A stretch of DNA of 64,000 nucleotides from Mycolicibacterium hodleri (GCF_006439015.1 NZ_RCZG01000004.1:564910-628909); one strand, 5' to 3'; numbered from the stretch's first letter, positions 41,587 through 52,392 are shown. Notes: generated by a model not told the origin, from the sequence alone. A program made the numbers and translations.

Positions 41587-44500
41587 CTATTTGTTCAGCA
41601 ACATGACGTCCCGGCCAGGAGTCAGCTCGCCTCGGGCCATCGCATCGCAGTGCGCCAGGTGCAGTGCCGCGACGGGGTCGTCGGGCAGCAGGAGCGAACA
41701 TCGCTCGAAGGCCTCGCGGGCCTGGTCGGCGTCACCTGCGTCGAAGAACGCGAAGGCTGCATCGAAGGCAGGCTGCGCGGCCCGCTTGGCGGTGCGCAGC
41801 GGAGCCGGGTCATCGTCGAAGACCTCGTAGATGGTCACCGGTCGACGGCGGTTGACCACCATGACGCGCTCCATTCGCCGAATGTCGAACCCGTCTTCGG
41901 TTTTCAGGCGCGCGCGGGTCGTATCGGAGATCAGCATCGCGGACCCGTAGCGTTTGGTGGTGCTCTCGATCCGCGCAGCGAGGTTCACCGCATCGCCAAT
42001 GATGGTCAGCACCATGCGGTTCACTCCGCCGACCAGGCCGACACCCACGAGACCGGTGTTCGTCCCGATTCCCGCGCGCAACTCCTCGGAGCCAAGCGCC
42101 CGTCGCTCACCGTTGTGCTCGCGTAGCGAACGCAGCATGGCGAGTCCCGCCCGGACGGCGTCCGACTCCGACTCGAACACGGCGACGATCTCATCACCGC
42201 GGACGTCCTGGATCATTCCGTTGCAGCTGATGATCGGCATCTCGACGGCTCTGAGGAAGCCCTGGGCCAGGTTGCTCGCCTCGGACACGTTCATGTCCTC
42301 GATCATCGTCGTGAAGCCTCGAATGTCGCTGATGAGAACCGTCATCTCGCGTTCGACCCGATAGCCGCTGCGGACGCGGCGCAGGTCGTCGATGTCGAGG
42401 ATTCGAAGCAATTCGTTGGGGACGAATCTCGACTGCACGTCCATCAGGGACTGCCGGTACTCGTCGGCGGCTCTCAGTTGGGCCTCGAGCTGGAAATTCC
42501 ACACCGGCGCGGCAGCTTGGGCACACAGAAAGGACACCGCCTCCTCGTGGTCGGCGGTGAAGCGTCTGTCGAGCTCGCACTGCTCGGCATAGATGACGCC
42601 AATTGCCCTGTTCTGCAGCATGATCGGGACGGCGAGTACGGAAACGGTGGTGGCCCGGGGCGCCCTCCGGGGGACTCGTCGACTACCCGATCCGATGAGC
42701 TCGGCCGCGACGACGAGCGGCGAACCAGCGTCGATTACGCGGCGGACGATGGTGAGGTCGTAGGCCACATCGGTCCACGGTCCATCCGCCGTCATGGTGC
42801 CGTCGCGTTCGCGAACGGCACGGACCGCCACCCCATCGGCACCACCGGTGAAGAACAACACGCGGGACGCACCGGTCGTGTCCAAGACCGTGCCCAGCAT
42901 GACGTTGGCCAAGTCTTCGGGTGTCCGCGCCGCCGACAGCGCACGCACCAGATGATGCGCGCCGATCTGGTCGAGACCCGTCGAATCGGCCTGGACGAGA
43001 TCGCGGCCGAGCAGCCACGGATGCTCCCGTGCCAACCGGTCGGTGCGGAGCGCCAGGCCCTGGCTCAACCAGCGTTGGTAGGCCGACCTCAGCATGTGCT
43101 GGCTGAGAGTCGTCCGGCCGGTCTCCGCGTAGAGCGTGGCAGCCTCCTCGCGGGCGAGAGCACCGATGAGGGGTAGTTGGTAGTCCTCCGCAAGACCCAT
43201 GGCCCGGTCGAGATGGCGCTCCGCGTCACGGTTCTTGCCACGTGCGCGGGCCCAGGTCCCCTCGATCAAGGCGCACGGCGCCGCATAGTTGGCTGGTGCG
43301 TCCGCCGCCCACTTGCGGTGCAATCCCAGCGCCTCCCGCACCGCCCGTCGAGTCGCGGGGTCGTTGGGCGCGAGGTGAATTCGACTCAAGACACCCGTCA
43401 TGTGGACGAGTTGCACGATCGCGGTGCCGGCCATGCCACCGATGTGCTCCACGGCCTCGGCCGTCATGTCGACGGCACCGGAGTGATCGCCGCTCCAGAA
43501 GTGCAGTCCGAGTTTCATGTTGGCAGCGGCGCCAAGGGCCACCTCGTCGCCTTCAATTCGCGCGGCTGGCAACACGTCCCGCTCGTCGTAGCCGCTCTCG
43601 CCTGCGAGGAGGAATGGGTCCTCGCTGCGGCCCATCAGGTTCAAGCTGATCTGCTGGACGGCCTGGCAGAGGCGTCGTGGCACGGGCTGAGAACGAATCT
43701 CGGGGATCAGTGACTGCGCGAGGACGTCGATCTCCTGATAGGGCCGCCCGATCCAGAAGGACTGCGAGAGCAAAACCGCCGCAAGGAAACCGGCGTATTC
43801 CTGATCACCTTGGTCCAGCGCCTGAGTGACCGCATCGCGTAGCTGGCCCAAGCCCTCCCGAATGGGATGGCGCCAATGGTGGATGAAGTTCAGGTGAATG
43901 AACAGCGTCTCAGGTCGGGCTGCCCTGAACTCGGGCCGGTCCGCGAGCAGCATGCCGACCTCGCCAAAGCGTTGGGCACCCACCCGGTCGCCGAGAATCA
44001 CCAACAGCAGCCCGTAGCTCGCGAGCACCAGCGGCGAGGATGGGGTATGGCCGTGTTCGAGGGTGAGGTCGAGCTGCTTGCGCACCACCAGCGGAAAGAT
44101 GTTCGGACGCACGATGTAGGACATGCTGCGCAGCTCGGAGAGGATCCGTTGAATCTCGATCACGCGTCGGTCTTCGCACTGCGGGAGTTGCAGTAGCCGC
44201 TCGTCGGTCCATCTCATCATCGCGAGCTTCATCCGCCCGAGCGCGACGGCCATGCGTGGCTTCCCCGGATCCGGCGGCAGCGGCTCGCCGAGTTCGCGGA
44301 GTGCCCGCAACCCGATCTCCAGCGCCTCCCGCAGCCGGTCCTGCGCCACCCGGCCCTTGAGTCGAAGGTAGGCGACCCTCGCGCGGTCGGCTGGCTCGTC
44401 GAGAACTTGCTCGGCCTCGTCGAGGAGGTCGTGCAGCGCCGCGACGTCACCGACGAGGAGCGCGGCATCCGCGGCGTCCAGTTGCAGTTGCCGTGTCAGA

Positions 44501-45939
44501 TCGAAGTGGGCGGACCACCGCTGCTCACCAAGTAGCGCAAGAGCTTTACGGCAGGAGTCGAGCGCCAGCGGGAACGAGGCCTGCGTCCGCGCCTTGCGAG
44601 CCGCACGTCGCAATATCTCCACGAACTGGGTGCGCTCGTCGTCGGCGGTCAACCCCGTGCCGCCGATGCCGACGTGGCGAGCGGCCTCGAAGAGTCGATC
44701 TTCGCCCAGCGAGACAAGCCGCCGACCGATGCGCAGATGGGTCTCGCGGCGGGCATCGGCGGTCAGGTCGGCTCCCGCCGCCTCCGCCACCCGGTCATGG
44801 CTGAATCGGTACCGACCGTCGCGGCTGATCGCATTGGTGATGCGCTGGCCGCGGCTATCGAGGGCCTCGAGGAGGCGGAGCTCGAGGCCCGACCACAGTG
44901 CATGCACCACTACGTCGGGCGGCTGGGCCGCCGCTGCCGTGGCGTCGGCAAGGTCGAACTCGCCGCCGATGCACGTCAACGAACTCAGTACCGCCCGGTC
45001 GGTGGGACCCAACTGGTCGAGGTAACGCTCGAGGAATTCGGCGGAGGTAGCGGTGACCTCGATCGACGTGAGGATGCGCAGATCCCAGCTCGGTCGCCCG
45101 CTGGCACCGACTGCAGTGAGCGCACCCTCTCGTTGCGCGCGGTAGAGCAACTGACGGACCTGCAGGGGATTGCCCCCGGTCCGGTGCTGGAACTCGGCGG
45201 CTACGTCGCTCAACTCCACACCCCGGCCACTCACCGCCACCAGCAATTCCTCGACGTCGGCGTGCGTGAGCGGGGTGAGCTCGATGCCGACGACGCTCTC
45301 GGAGTCCAAACCTGCTGTGTCCAGGTCGAATTCACCCGCCCGGTGGGCACCGAGGACCACCACGTTCTTCACCGACTGGGTCAAGAGTTCGGAGAGCAAT
45401 AGCAACGTGTCCCGATCAGCCCACTGCAGATCGTCGATCGCCAGCACCACCGAGCGATAGGACGCGGTATCGGACACCAGCCGGATGGCGGCGCGATGCA
45501 GTCGACGGCGAGTGTCCGCGGCATCGAGGTCAGCCGTGGGTGAGGCCGCCCCCAACACCTGAGCCAGTTCGGGGACCAGGTCCCCGAGGATGCCGGCAAG
45601 CGACGACGTGCCGCTGATGAGATCTGCCCGCCAGCGGTCACGTTCCGCCGGACCCGTGGCCTCCATGCTCCGAACGATCGCGCCGAGCGCGTCTCCCAAC
45701 GCCGAGTACGGAGCAGGCGCGCCGTCGCGGCACCTGCCGTAGGCGAATACGCAGTCTCGCCCGGCGATCTCGGCGCCGAAGGCGTGTAGGAGCGTGGACT
45801 TGCCCACCCCGGGGGCCCCGCTGAGCAGGACGCATCCCCCGCCGACGCGTCCGGCAGACTCCACGGCGTTTCGGAGTTCGGTCAGCTCGACCCTGCGGCC
45901 GACCACGTGGCCGTCAAGATCGAGAAGCGGAGTCGTCAC
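41587..45939 (-). CDS. AAA-ATPase / TPR-like / GAF / class III adenylate-guanylate cyclase signalling protein
   Basis: A protein of about 1450 residues. An N-terminal AAA_16-type ATPase has Walker A GAPGVGKST (41-49) and Walker B VVLAIDDLQWADRD (about 163-176). A long helical repeat region resembling TPR-containing regulators follows. A GAF-like domain (about 1030-1180) comes next, then a class III cyclase domain with VLISDIRGFT (Asp1205) and VRGDEIVAVF (Asp1249) as metal ligands and IIGDAVNLAARIE. It should make cAMP or cGMP in response to a signal. GTG at 45939 was chosen; the reading frame is open further upstream but looks non-coding. It lies 71 bases upstream of the shell gene, same strand, possibly co-transcribed. 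Confidence 0.85.
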   Translation of the reverse strand: MTTPLLDLDGHVVGRRVELTELRNAVESAGRVGGGCVLLSGAPGVGKSTLLHAFGAEIAGRDCVFAYGRCRDGAPAPYSALGDALGAIVRSMEATGPAERDRWRADLISGTSSLAGILGDLVPELAQVLGAASPTADLDAADTRRRLHRAAIRLVSDTASYRSVVLAIDDLQWADRDTLLLLSELLTQSVKNVVVLGAHRAGEFDLDTAGLDSESVVGIELTPLTHADVEELLVAVSGRGVELSDVAAEFQHRTGGNPLQVRQLLYRAQREGALTAVGASGRPSWDLRILTSIEVTATSAEFLERYLDQLGPTDRAVLSSLTCIGGEFDLADATAAAAQPPDVVVHALWSGLELRLLEALDSRGQRITNAISRDGRYRFSHDRVAEAAGADLTADARRETHLRIGRRLVSLGEDRLFEAARHVGIGGTGLTADDERTQFVEILRRAARKARTQASFPLALDSCRKALALLGEQRWSAHFDLTRQLQLDAADAALLVGDVAALHDLLDEAEQVLDEPADRARVAYLRLKGRVAQDRLREALEIGLRALRELGEPLPPDPGKPRMAVALGRMKLAMMRWTDERLLQLPQCEDRRVIEIQRILSELRSMSYIVRPNIFPLVVRKQLDLTLEHGHTPSSPLVLASYGLLLVILGDRVGAQRFGEVGMLLADRPEFRAARPETLFIHLNFIHHWRHPIREGLGQLRDAVTQALDQGDQEYAGFLAAVLLSQSFWIGRPYQEIDVLAQSLIPEIRSQPVPRRLCQAVQQISLNLMGRSEDPFLLAGESGYDERDVLPAARIEGDEVALGAAANMKLGLHFWSGDHSGAVDMTAEAVEHIGGMAGTAIVQLVHMTGVLSRIHLAPNDPATRRAVREALGLHRKWAADAPANYAAPCALIEGTWARARGKNRDAERHLDRAMGLAEDYQLPLIGALAREEAATLYAETGRTTLSQHMLRSAYQRWLSQGLALRTDRLAREHPWLLGRDLVQADSTGLDQIGAHHLVRALSAARTPEDLANVMLGTVLDTTGASRVLFFTGGADGVAVRAVRERDGTMTADGPWTDVAYDLTIVRRVIDAGSPLVVAAELIGSGSRRVPRRAPRATTVSVLAVPIMLQNRAIGVIYAEQCELDRRFTADHEEAVSFLCAQAAAPVWNFQLEAQLRAADEYRQSLMDVQSRFVPNELLRILDIDDLRRVRSGYRVEREMTVLISDIRGFTTMIEDMNVSEASNLAQGFLRAVEMPIISCNGMIQDVRGDEIVAVFESESDAVRAGLAMLRSLREHNGERRALGSEELRAGIGTNTGLVGVGLVGGVNRMVLTIIGDAVNLAARIESTTKRYGSAMLISDTTRARLKTEDGFDIRRMERVMVVNRRRPVTIYEVFDDDPAPLRTAKRAAQPAFDAAFAFFDAGDADQAREAFERCSLLLPDDPVAALHLAHCDAMARGELTPGRDVMLLNK

Positions 45940-46231
45940 GGCACGGAACCCTCCGCCGTGCAGACCGGCTGCGCTGCGCGGCCAGGGCAAAGTGACCTGA
46001 CGCGCATGCCAGTCCCCCTTAGATGCCTGAGGTGTCCAGTCATCATATTGACGTTTGTCGCGACCGCGCGCGAGATGACAAAGATCGGGTCGGACCGTCA
46101 TGGGTACGCGCGACATGGAATTCACCCCCGCTCTCCACCGAGCTGGTCGAGGCTGGGAGGGTGACCGAGTCGTGGTCAAGGTCCGCGACTTGGGCTGATC
46201 AAGATCAGCTACGTCGAGCAGGAAGGCGAGC
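45940..46231. other. Divergent intergenic region between cyclase and SDR genes
   Basis: About 290 bases that must contain the promoter of the cyclase (and perhaps of the shell operon) on the minus strand and of the SDR gene on the plus strand. The stretch around 46040-46060 (ATCATATTGACGTTTG) is AT-richer than its surroundings. I see no clear operator, repeat or RNA gene. Confidence 0.4.
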
Positions 46232-47035
46232 ATGGAGCTTCAGGGCAGTGTCGCCATCATCACGGGTGCCGGTTCTGGGATCGGGCGCGCACTGGCCGTG
46301 GCAATTGCGACGGCGGGGGCCTCCGTGGTCGTTGGTGACATCGATGGGGAGGGCGCGGCAACTACCGTTCGCCTGATCGCCGACGCAGGCGGGTCGGCGC
46401 TGAGCGTCACGACCGACGTCAGCTCGACCGACGGCGTGAGCACGATGGTCCACGCCGCACACGATTTCGGACCGGTGGACCTGTTCGTCGCCAACGCGGG
46501 CATCATGGGCGCCCCGGGGCTCGGTGACGACGAGGCCGACTGGGACCGCGTCCTCGACGTGAACGTGCGCGCGCACGTCAGGGCGGCCAAGATCCTGGTG
46601 CCCGAGTGGGTCCGTCGCGGCCACGGCTACTTCGTCACCGTCGCATCGGCTGCCGGCCTGCTCACCCAGCTGGGCGCTGCGGGCTACTCGGTGACCAAGC
46701 ACGCGGCCGTGGGCTTCTCGGAATGGCTGGCGATCACTTACGGCGACAAGGGAATCGGCGTCTCCTGCGTGTGCCCGATGGGCGTGGACACTCCATTGCT
46801 CAGCGGGATCGTGGACTCCTCGGATCCGACTGCGCGGCTGGCCGCGGCCGCCGTGACGCGTGCAGGTCAGGTGATGGGTCCCGACCAGGTGGCCGAGTTG
46901 ACGGTCGAGGCCATTCGATCGGGTACGTTCCTGGTGCTGCCGCATGCCGAGGTACTCGACATGTACCGGCAGAAGGGCTCCGACTACGAGCGTTGGATCA
47001 CCGGAATGCGCCGATATCAAAGCACTCTCGGCTGA
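46232..47035 (+). CDS. Short-chain dehydrogenase/reductase
   Basis: A 267-residue SDR with TGAGSGIGRALAVAIA, VANAGIMGAP, catalytic Ser in VASAAGLLTQLG, and YSVTK. The SEWLAITYGDKGIGVSCVCP region is typical of mycobacterial SDRs of this size. Substrate unknown. It is followed 76 bases later by a TetR regulator on the same strand that may control it. Confidence 0.88.
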   Translation: MELQGSVAIITGAGSGIGRALAVAIATAGASVVVGDIDGEGAATTVRLIADAGGSALSVTTDVSSTDGVSTMVHAAHDFGPVDLFVANAGIMGAPGLGDDEADWDRVLDVNVRAHVRAAKILVPEWVRRGHGYFVTVASAAGLLTQLGAAGYSVTKHAAVGFSEWLAITYGDKGIGVSCVCPMGVDTPLLSGIVDSSDPTARLAAAAVTRAGQVMGPDQVAELTVEAIRSGTFLVLPHAEVLDMYRQKGSDYERWITGMRRYQSTLG

Positions 47036-47111
47036 CCTGCGCCGACCATTTCGCGCAGCATCGGCCCATGCCCACGCCGACGCGTTGGCGCCCGCCACTG
47101 TTGTTGAACAC

Positions 47112-47762
47112 GTGCCCAGTACCCTTTTCGACGTGGCTGATCGCAGGAGGCTGTCCCCCGAGGACAGACGTAACGAGCTGCTCGCGCTCGGTGCCGAGGT
47201 GTTCGGACAGCGTCCGTACGACGAAGTGCGCATCGACGAGATTGCCGAGCGAGCCGGTGTCTCACGGGCGCTGATGTACCACTACTTTCCGGACAAGCGC
47301 GCATTCTTCGCCGCCGTCGTGCGCGCCGAGGGGGAGCGATTGTTCGAAGCCACCAACACTCCCCCACGGCCGGATCTCAGCCTCTTCGAACAGCTCCGCG
47401 CCGGGGTAATGGCTTATCTGGACTACGACGAGGCCCACCCGCACGGCGCCTGGGCCGCCTACATGGGCATGGGCCGCTCGGACCCCGTGCTGCGCGGCAT
47501 CGACGAAATGGACAACGACCGCCAGGCCAACCGCATCATCGGACGGGTCACCGAGTCGCTGGGCGGGCCGCTGGACGCAGGAGTCGAGCGCGATCTGCGG
47601 GTGGTCGTCTACGGCTGGCTGGCGTTTACGTTCGAGATGTGTCGCCAGCGGATCGTCGACCCGTCGATCGACGCGGGCGCCGTCGCCGACGCATGTTCGC
47701 ACGCGCTGCTCGATGCCTTGGCACGTATCCCCACCCTGCCCGCCCTGCCCATCCGCGAGTGA
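47112..47762 (+). CDS. TetR family transcriptional regulator
   Basis: A regulator of about 216 residues. The N-terminal helix-turn-helix reads RRNELLALGAEVFGQRPYDE, then IDEIAERAGVSRALMYHYF and PDKRAFFAAVV, followed by a helical ligand domain. Start is GTG at 47112; GTG at 47133 is an alternative. Position directly before lhr matches the TetR gene (Rv3295 type) of the M. tuberculosis backbone, so the accessory block to its left ends about here. Confidence 0.88.
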   Translation: MPSTLFDVADRRRLSPEDRRNELLALGAEVFGQRPYDEVRIDEIAERAGVSRALMYHYFPDKRAFFAAVVRAEGERLFEATNTPPRPDLSLFEQLRAGVMAYLDYDEAHPHGAWAAYMGMGRSDPVLRGIDEMDNDRQANRIIGRVTESLGGPLDAGVERDLRVVVYGWLAFTFEMCRQRIVDPSIDAGAVADACSHALLDALARIPTLPALPIRE

Positions 47763-47856
47763 CTTCGGCCCGTTCCCGTTCCCTGCGCGACCGTCAGCGC
47801 GCCGAAAATCGCGAGAGGGCGGCGGGGTTGTCGGTGCCTACGGGCACTATGGCTAG

Positions 47857-50800
47857 ATGGCCCGCAAGACCGCTGAACCCGCAGCGCCGCTGGCCCGCTT
47901 CAGCGAGCTGACGCGGGAGTGGTTCACTGGCACGTTCGCGGCGCCGACCGCCGCTCAGACCCAGGCCTGGGAGGCCATCGCGAACGGCGACAACACCCTG
48001 GTCATCGCCCCGACCGGGTCCGGCAAGACGCTGGCGGCCTTCCTCTGGGCAATCGACAGGTTGGCCTCCGGAGAGCCGCGCGCAGCCACCGCCGGCACCC
48101 GCGTGCTCTACGTGTCGCCGCTCAAGGCCCTGGCGGTCGACGTCGAACGCAACCTCAGCACCCCACTGATCGGCATCGGCCGCGTCGCGGAACGCCGCGG
48201 GCAGGCTGCCCCGAGCATTACGGTCGGCGTGCGTTCCGGCGACACCCCGGCCAACCGCCGCCGCGAGATGATCGCCAGGCCACCGGACGTCCTCATCACC
48301 ACACCCGAGTCGCTCTTCCTGATGCTCACCTCGGCCGCACGGGAGACGCTCACCGAGGTCGACACCGTGATCGTCGACGAGGTGCACGCCGTCGCGGCCA
48401 CCAAACGCGGGGCCCACCTGGCGCTGTCATTGGAGCGACTCGACCAACTCATGGCCAAGCCCGCCCAGCGCATCGGACTGTCCGCCACCGTACGGCCACC
48501 GGAGGAAGTCGCCAGATTCCTGTCGGGCCAGGCCCCGACCACCATCGTCGCGCCCATGGCCGCCAAGACCTTCGATCTGTCGGTCGAGGTGCCGGTGCCG
48601 GACATGGCCAACCTCGAGAACAACAGCATCTGGCCCGACGTCGAGGAACGCATCGTCGACCTGATCGAGTCGCACCGGTCGTCCATCGTGTTCGCCAATT
48701 CGCGGCGCCTCGCCGAGCGACTCACGGCCCGCCTCAACGAGATTCACGCCGAACGCGCGGGAACCGAGGTACCGGAGACCCACAACCCGAGCGTCGGCGG
48801 CGGCTATCCCGCCCAGATGATGGGCAGCGGCGTCAGCCTGGGGGCGGAGCCACTGCTGGCGAAGGCCCACCACGGATCGATCAGCAAAGAGCAGCGCGCG
48901 ATCGTCGAGGACGATCTGAAGACGGGCCGACTGAAGGCCGTCGTCGCCACGTCGAGCCTCGAACTCGGCATCGACATGGGGGCCGTCGACCTCGTCATCC
49001 AGGTCGAGTCCCCACCGTCGGTGGCCAGCGGCCTTCAGCGCATCGGCAGGGCGGGTCACCAGGTCGGCGAGATCTCTCAGGGCGTCCTCCTGCCGAAGCA
49101 CCGCACCGACCTCATCGACTGCGCCGTCACTGTGCAGCGCATGCTCGCCGGCGAGATCGAGACCATGCGGGTACCCACCAACCCCTTGGACGTGCTGGCT
49201 CAGCACACCGTCGCCGCGGCTGCACTCGAACCTCTTGACGCCGATCGCTGGTTCGACGCCGTGCGCCGCAGTGCGCCGTTCGCCACGCTGCCCCGCAGCG
49301 CATTCGAGGCGACGCTGGATCTGCTGAGCGGTAAGTACCCCTCCACGGAATTCGCCGAGCTTCGTCCCAGGTTGGTGTACGACCGCGACGCGGGTTCACT
49401 CACCGCGCGGCCGGGCGCCCAGCGGCTGGCGGTGACGTCCGGCGGGGCGATTCCCGACCGCGGCCTGTTCACGGTCTACCTGGCCTCGTCCGCCGATACC
49501 GACAAGCCCTCACGCGTCGGCGAGCTCGACGAGGAGATGGTGTACGAGTCGCGGCCCGGTGACGTCATCTCCCTCGGCGCCACCAGCTGGCGCATCACCG
49601 AGATCACTCATGACCGGGTGCTGGTCCTCCCTGCACCGGGCCAGCCCGCCCGGCTTCCGTTCTGGCGCGGCGACGGCGTCGGCCGACCCGCCGAACTGGG
49701 GGCTGCGATCGGCGCCTTCACCGGCGAGCTGGCCGGATTGAGCCGCGCCAAGTTCGACGAACGCTGCGAGACAATGGGTTTCAACGATTTCGCGACCGAC
49801 AACCTCTGGCAGCTCATCTCCGACCAGAAGGAGGCCACCGGTACCGTACCCACCGACACGACGTTCATCGTCGAACGGTTCCGCGACGAACTCGGCGACT
49901 GGCGCGTGATCCTCCACTCCCCCTACGGCCTGCGGGTGCACGGCCCGCTGGCGCTCGCAGTGGCCAGGCGGCTGCGGGAGCGCTACGGCATCGACGAGAA
50001 GCCGACGGCGTCGGACGACGGCATCATCGTGCGCCTGCCCGACACCGAGGACACCCCGCCGGGTGCGGAGCTGTTCGTCTTCGACGCCGACGAGATCGAC
50101 CCCATCGTCACCGACGAGGTGGGCGGCTCCGCGCTGTTCGCGTCGCGGTTCCGGGAGTGCGCCGCACGAGCCCTGCTGCTTCCGCGTCGCCATCCCGGCA
50201 AGCGCTCACCCCTGTGGCATCAGCGCCAGCGCGCCGCCCAACTCCTCGACATCGCCCGCAAGTACCCGGACTTCCCCATCGTGCTGGAGACCGTCCGAGA
50301 GTGCCTCCAGGACGTGTACGACGTGCCGATGTTGCGCGAGCTGATGAATCGCCTTGCGCAGCGGCGCATCCGGATCCTCGAGGTCGAGACGGCCACCCCG
50401 TCGCCGTTCGCCGCGTCGCTGCTTTTCGGCTACGTCGGCGCGTTCATGTACGAGGGCGACAGTCCGCTGGCGGAACGACGCGCCGCCGCACTGTCTCTGG
50501 ACAGTACCCTGCTCGCTGAACTGCTCGGCCGTGTCGAACTTCGCGAACTGCTCGATCAGCAGGTGATCGCGGCCACGGTCGCGCAACTGCAGCACCTGAC
50601 CGACGACAGGGCGGTGCGCGACGCCGAGGGCGTCGCCGACCTGCTGCGATTGCTCGGTCCGCTCACCGAAGCGGAGGTCGCCGAACGCTCCACGGTCGAC
50701 GACGTCGGAGGCTGGCTCGAGGGGCTGCGAGCGGCCCGCCGAACCCTGACGGTCTCGTTCGCCGGACAGACCTGGTGGGTGGCCATCGAAGACGTCGGCC

Positions 50801-52392
50801 TGCTCCGCGACGGTGTGGGAATCGCAGTCCCCGTTGGTATCCCGGCTAGCTTCACCGAATCCGTCACCGACCCGCTGGGCGAACTGTTGGGCCGCTACGC
50901 CCGCACTCGCGGCCCGTTCACCACCCGCGAGGCCGCCGAGCGCTTCGGGCTGGGGTTGCGGGTCACCGCCGACGTGCTGGGCCGGATGTCGGCCGATCGA
51001 CGACTGGTGCGCGGTGAGTTCACCGACATCGAAGACACCGAGCAGTGGTGTGACGCCGACGTTCTCAAGATCCTGAGGCGACGGTCGCTGGCCGCCTTGC
51101 GCGCCCAGGTCGAGCCGGTCAGCACCGCGGCGTATGCCCGATTCCTGCCGGCGTGGCAGCAGGTGGGCGTCGAGAAGAGTTCGGGCGTCGACGGATTGGC
51201 TTCGGTCATCGAACAGCTGTCCGGCGTGCCAATCCCCGCATCGGCGATCGAGCCGCTGGTGTTCGGGCAGCGGGTCCGCAACTACCAACCCGCGATGCTC
51301 GACGAGCTATTGGCCTCGGGCGAGGTGACGTGGTCGGGGGCAGGTGCGATCAGCAGCGGCGACGGTTGGATCGCGTTCCACAGCGCTGAGACGGCGCCGC
51401 TCACGCTGGCTGCACCCGCCGAGATCGATCTCACCGACGTCCACCGCGACATCCTGGGCACCCTCGAGCACGGCGGCGCCTACTTCTTCCGGCAACTCAC
51501 CCAGAGCGCGAACTCCGGCGACGCCGGCTCTGCGGTGAAGAACGCTCTCTGGGAACTGATCTGGGCCGGCCGCGTCACGGGTGACACGTTCGCTCCCGTA
51601 CGTGCCCTTTTGGCTGGATCGGGACGACGAGGCGGTGCGCACCGGCAACGGCAGCGGCCGCCGCGGTTGAGCCGATACAGCGTCGCGCACGCCCAGACGC
51701 GCACCACCGACGCGACCGTCGCGGGTCGGTGGTCCGCTCTGCCGCCGGCGGAGCCCGCTTCCACCATCCGCGCGCACTTCTCGGCCGAACTGCTCCTCAA
51801 CCGCTACGGCGTGCTGACGAAGGGCTCGGCCGAGGGGGTGCCAGGCGGGTTCGCGATGTTGTACAAGATGCTCACCGCGCTGGAGGACGCCGGGCGATGC
51901 CAACGCGGCTACTTCGTCGAGTCGCTCGGGGGCGCCCAATTCGCGGTCGCCTCCACCGTCGACCGGCTGCGAACCTATCTCGACGGGCTGGATCAGACCC
52001 GTCGCGACTATCACGCAGTGGTGCTCGCGGCGGCCGACCCCGCCAATCCCTACGGCGCCGCGCTGCCCTGGCCCAGCGACTCCGAGACCGGCCACCGGCC
52101 GGGACGCAAGGCGGGCGCTCTGGTGGTGCTCGTCGACGGTGAGCTGACGTGGTTCCTCGAGCGCGGCGGCCGCTCGCTATTGTCCTTCTCCTCGGATGCC
52201 GACGCGCACGCCGCAGCCGCGGCGGCGTTGGTCGACCTCGTCGGCGGAGGCCGCCTTCAGGCACTGCTCGTCGAACGGATCAACGGCGTCCCCGTGCTGG
52301 AACCCAACGCAGAACCGGGCCACGGCGCCGTTCACGACGCATTGACCGCCAGCGGTTTCTCCCGGACCCCGAGAGGGCTCCGACTGCGCTGA
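47857..52392 (+). CDS. lhr: Lhr family ATP-dependent DNA helicase
   Basis: A 1511-residue large helicase-related protein, the expected length for actinobacterial Lhr. It has superfamily 2 motifs APTGSGKTLAAF (Walker A), VDEVHAV (DEVH box), GLSATVRPPEEV (motif III) and GRAGHQVG (motif VI). Winged-helix and Lhr-specific C-terminal domains follow. Lhr moves 3' to 5' on single-stranded DNA, unwinds RNA-DNA hybrids and takes part in the mitomycin/DNA damage response. In M. tuberculosis the nuclease/glycosylase gene nei follows directly. Here an accessory block of about 9 kb separates them. Confidence 0.96.
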   Translation: MARKTAEPAAPLARFSELTREWFTGTFAAPTAAQTQAWEAIANGDNTLVIAPTGSGKTLAAFLWAIDRLASGEPRAATAGTRVLYVSPLKALAVDVERNLSTPLIGIGRVAERRGQAAPSITVGVRSGDTPANRRREMIARPPDVLITTPESLFLMLTSAARETLTEVDTVIVDEVHAVAATKRGAHLALSLERLDQLMAKPAQRIGLSATVRPPEEVARFLSGQAPTTIVAPMAAKTFDLSVEVPVPDMANLENNSIWPDVEERIVDLIESHRSSIVFANSRRLAERLTARLNEIHAERAGTEVPETHNPSVGGGYPAQMMGSGVSLGAEPLLAKAHHGSISKEQRAIVEDDLKTGRLKAVVATSSLELGIDMGAVDLVIQVESPPSVASGLQRIGRAGHQVGEISQGVLLPKHRTDLIDCAVTVQRMLAGEIETMRVPTNPLDVLAQHTVAAAALEPLDADRWFDAVRRSAPFATLPRSAFEATLDLLSGKYPSTEFAELRPRLVYDRDAGSLTARPGAQRLAVTSGGAIPDRGLFTVYLASSADTDKPSRVGELDEEMVYESRPGDVISLGATSWRITEITHDRVLVLPAPGQPARLPFWRGDGVGRPAELGAAIGAFTGELAGLSRAKFDERCETMGFNDFATDNLWQLISDQKEATGTVPTDTTFIVERFRDELGDWRVILHSPYGLRVHGPLALAVARRLRERYGIDEKPTASDDGIIVRLPDTEDTPPGAELFVFDADEIDPIVTDEVGGSALFASRFRECAARALLLPRRHPGKRSPLWHQRQRAAQLLDIARKYPDFPIVLETVRECLQDVYDVPMLRELMNRLAQRRIRILEVETATPSPFAASLLFGYVGAFMYEGDSPLAERRAAALSLDSTLLAELLGRVELRELLDQQVIAATVAQLQHLTDDRAVRDAEGVADLLRLLGPLTEAEVAERSTVDDVGGWLEGLRAARRTLTVSFAGQTWWVAIEDVGLLRDGVGIAVPVGIPASFTESVTDPLGELLGRYARTRGPFTTREAAERFGLGLRVTADVLGRMSADRRLVRGEFTDIEDTEQWCDADVLKILRRRSLAALRAQVEPVSTAAYARFLPAWQQVGVEKSSGVDGLASVIEQLSGVPIPASAIEPLVFGQRVRNYQPAMLDELLASGEVTWSGAGAISSGDGWIAFHSAETAPLTLAAPAEIDLTDVHRDILGTLEHGGAYFFRQLTQSANSGDAGSAVKNALWELIWAGRVTGDTFAPVRALLAGSGRRGGAHRQRQRPPRLSRYSVAHAQTRTTDATVAGRWSALPPAEPASTIRAHFSAELLLNRYGVLTKGSAEGVPGGFAMLYKMLTALEDAGRCQRGYFVESLGGAQFAVASTVDRLRTYLDGLDQTRRDYHAVVLAAADPANPYGAALPWPSDSETGHRPGRKAGALVVLVDGELTWFLERGGRSLLSFSSDADAHAAAAAALVDLVGGGRLQALLVERINGVPVLEPNAEPGHGAVHDALTASGFSRTPRGLRLR

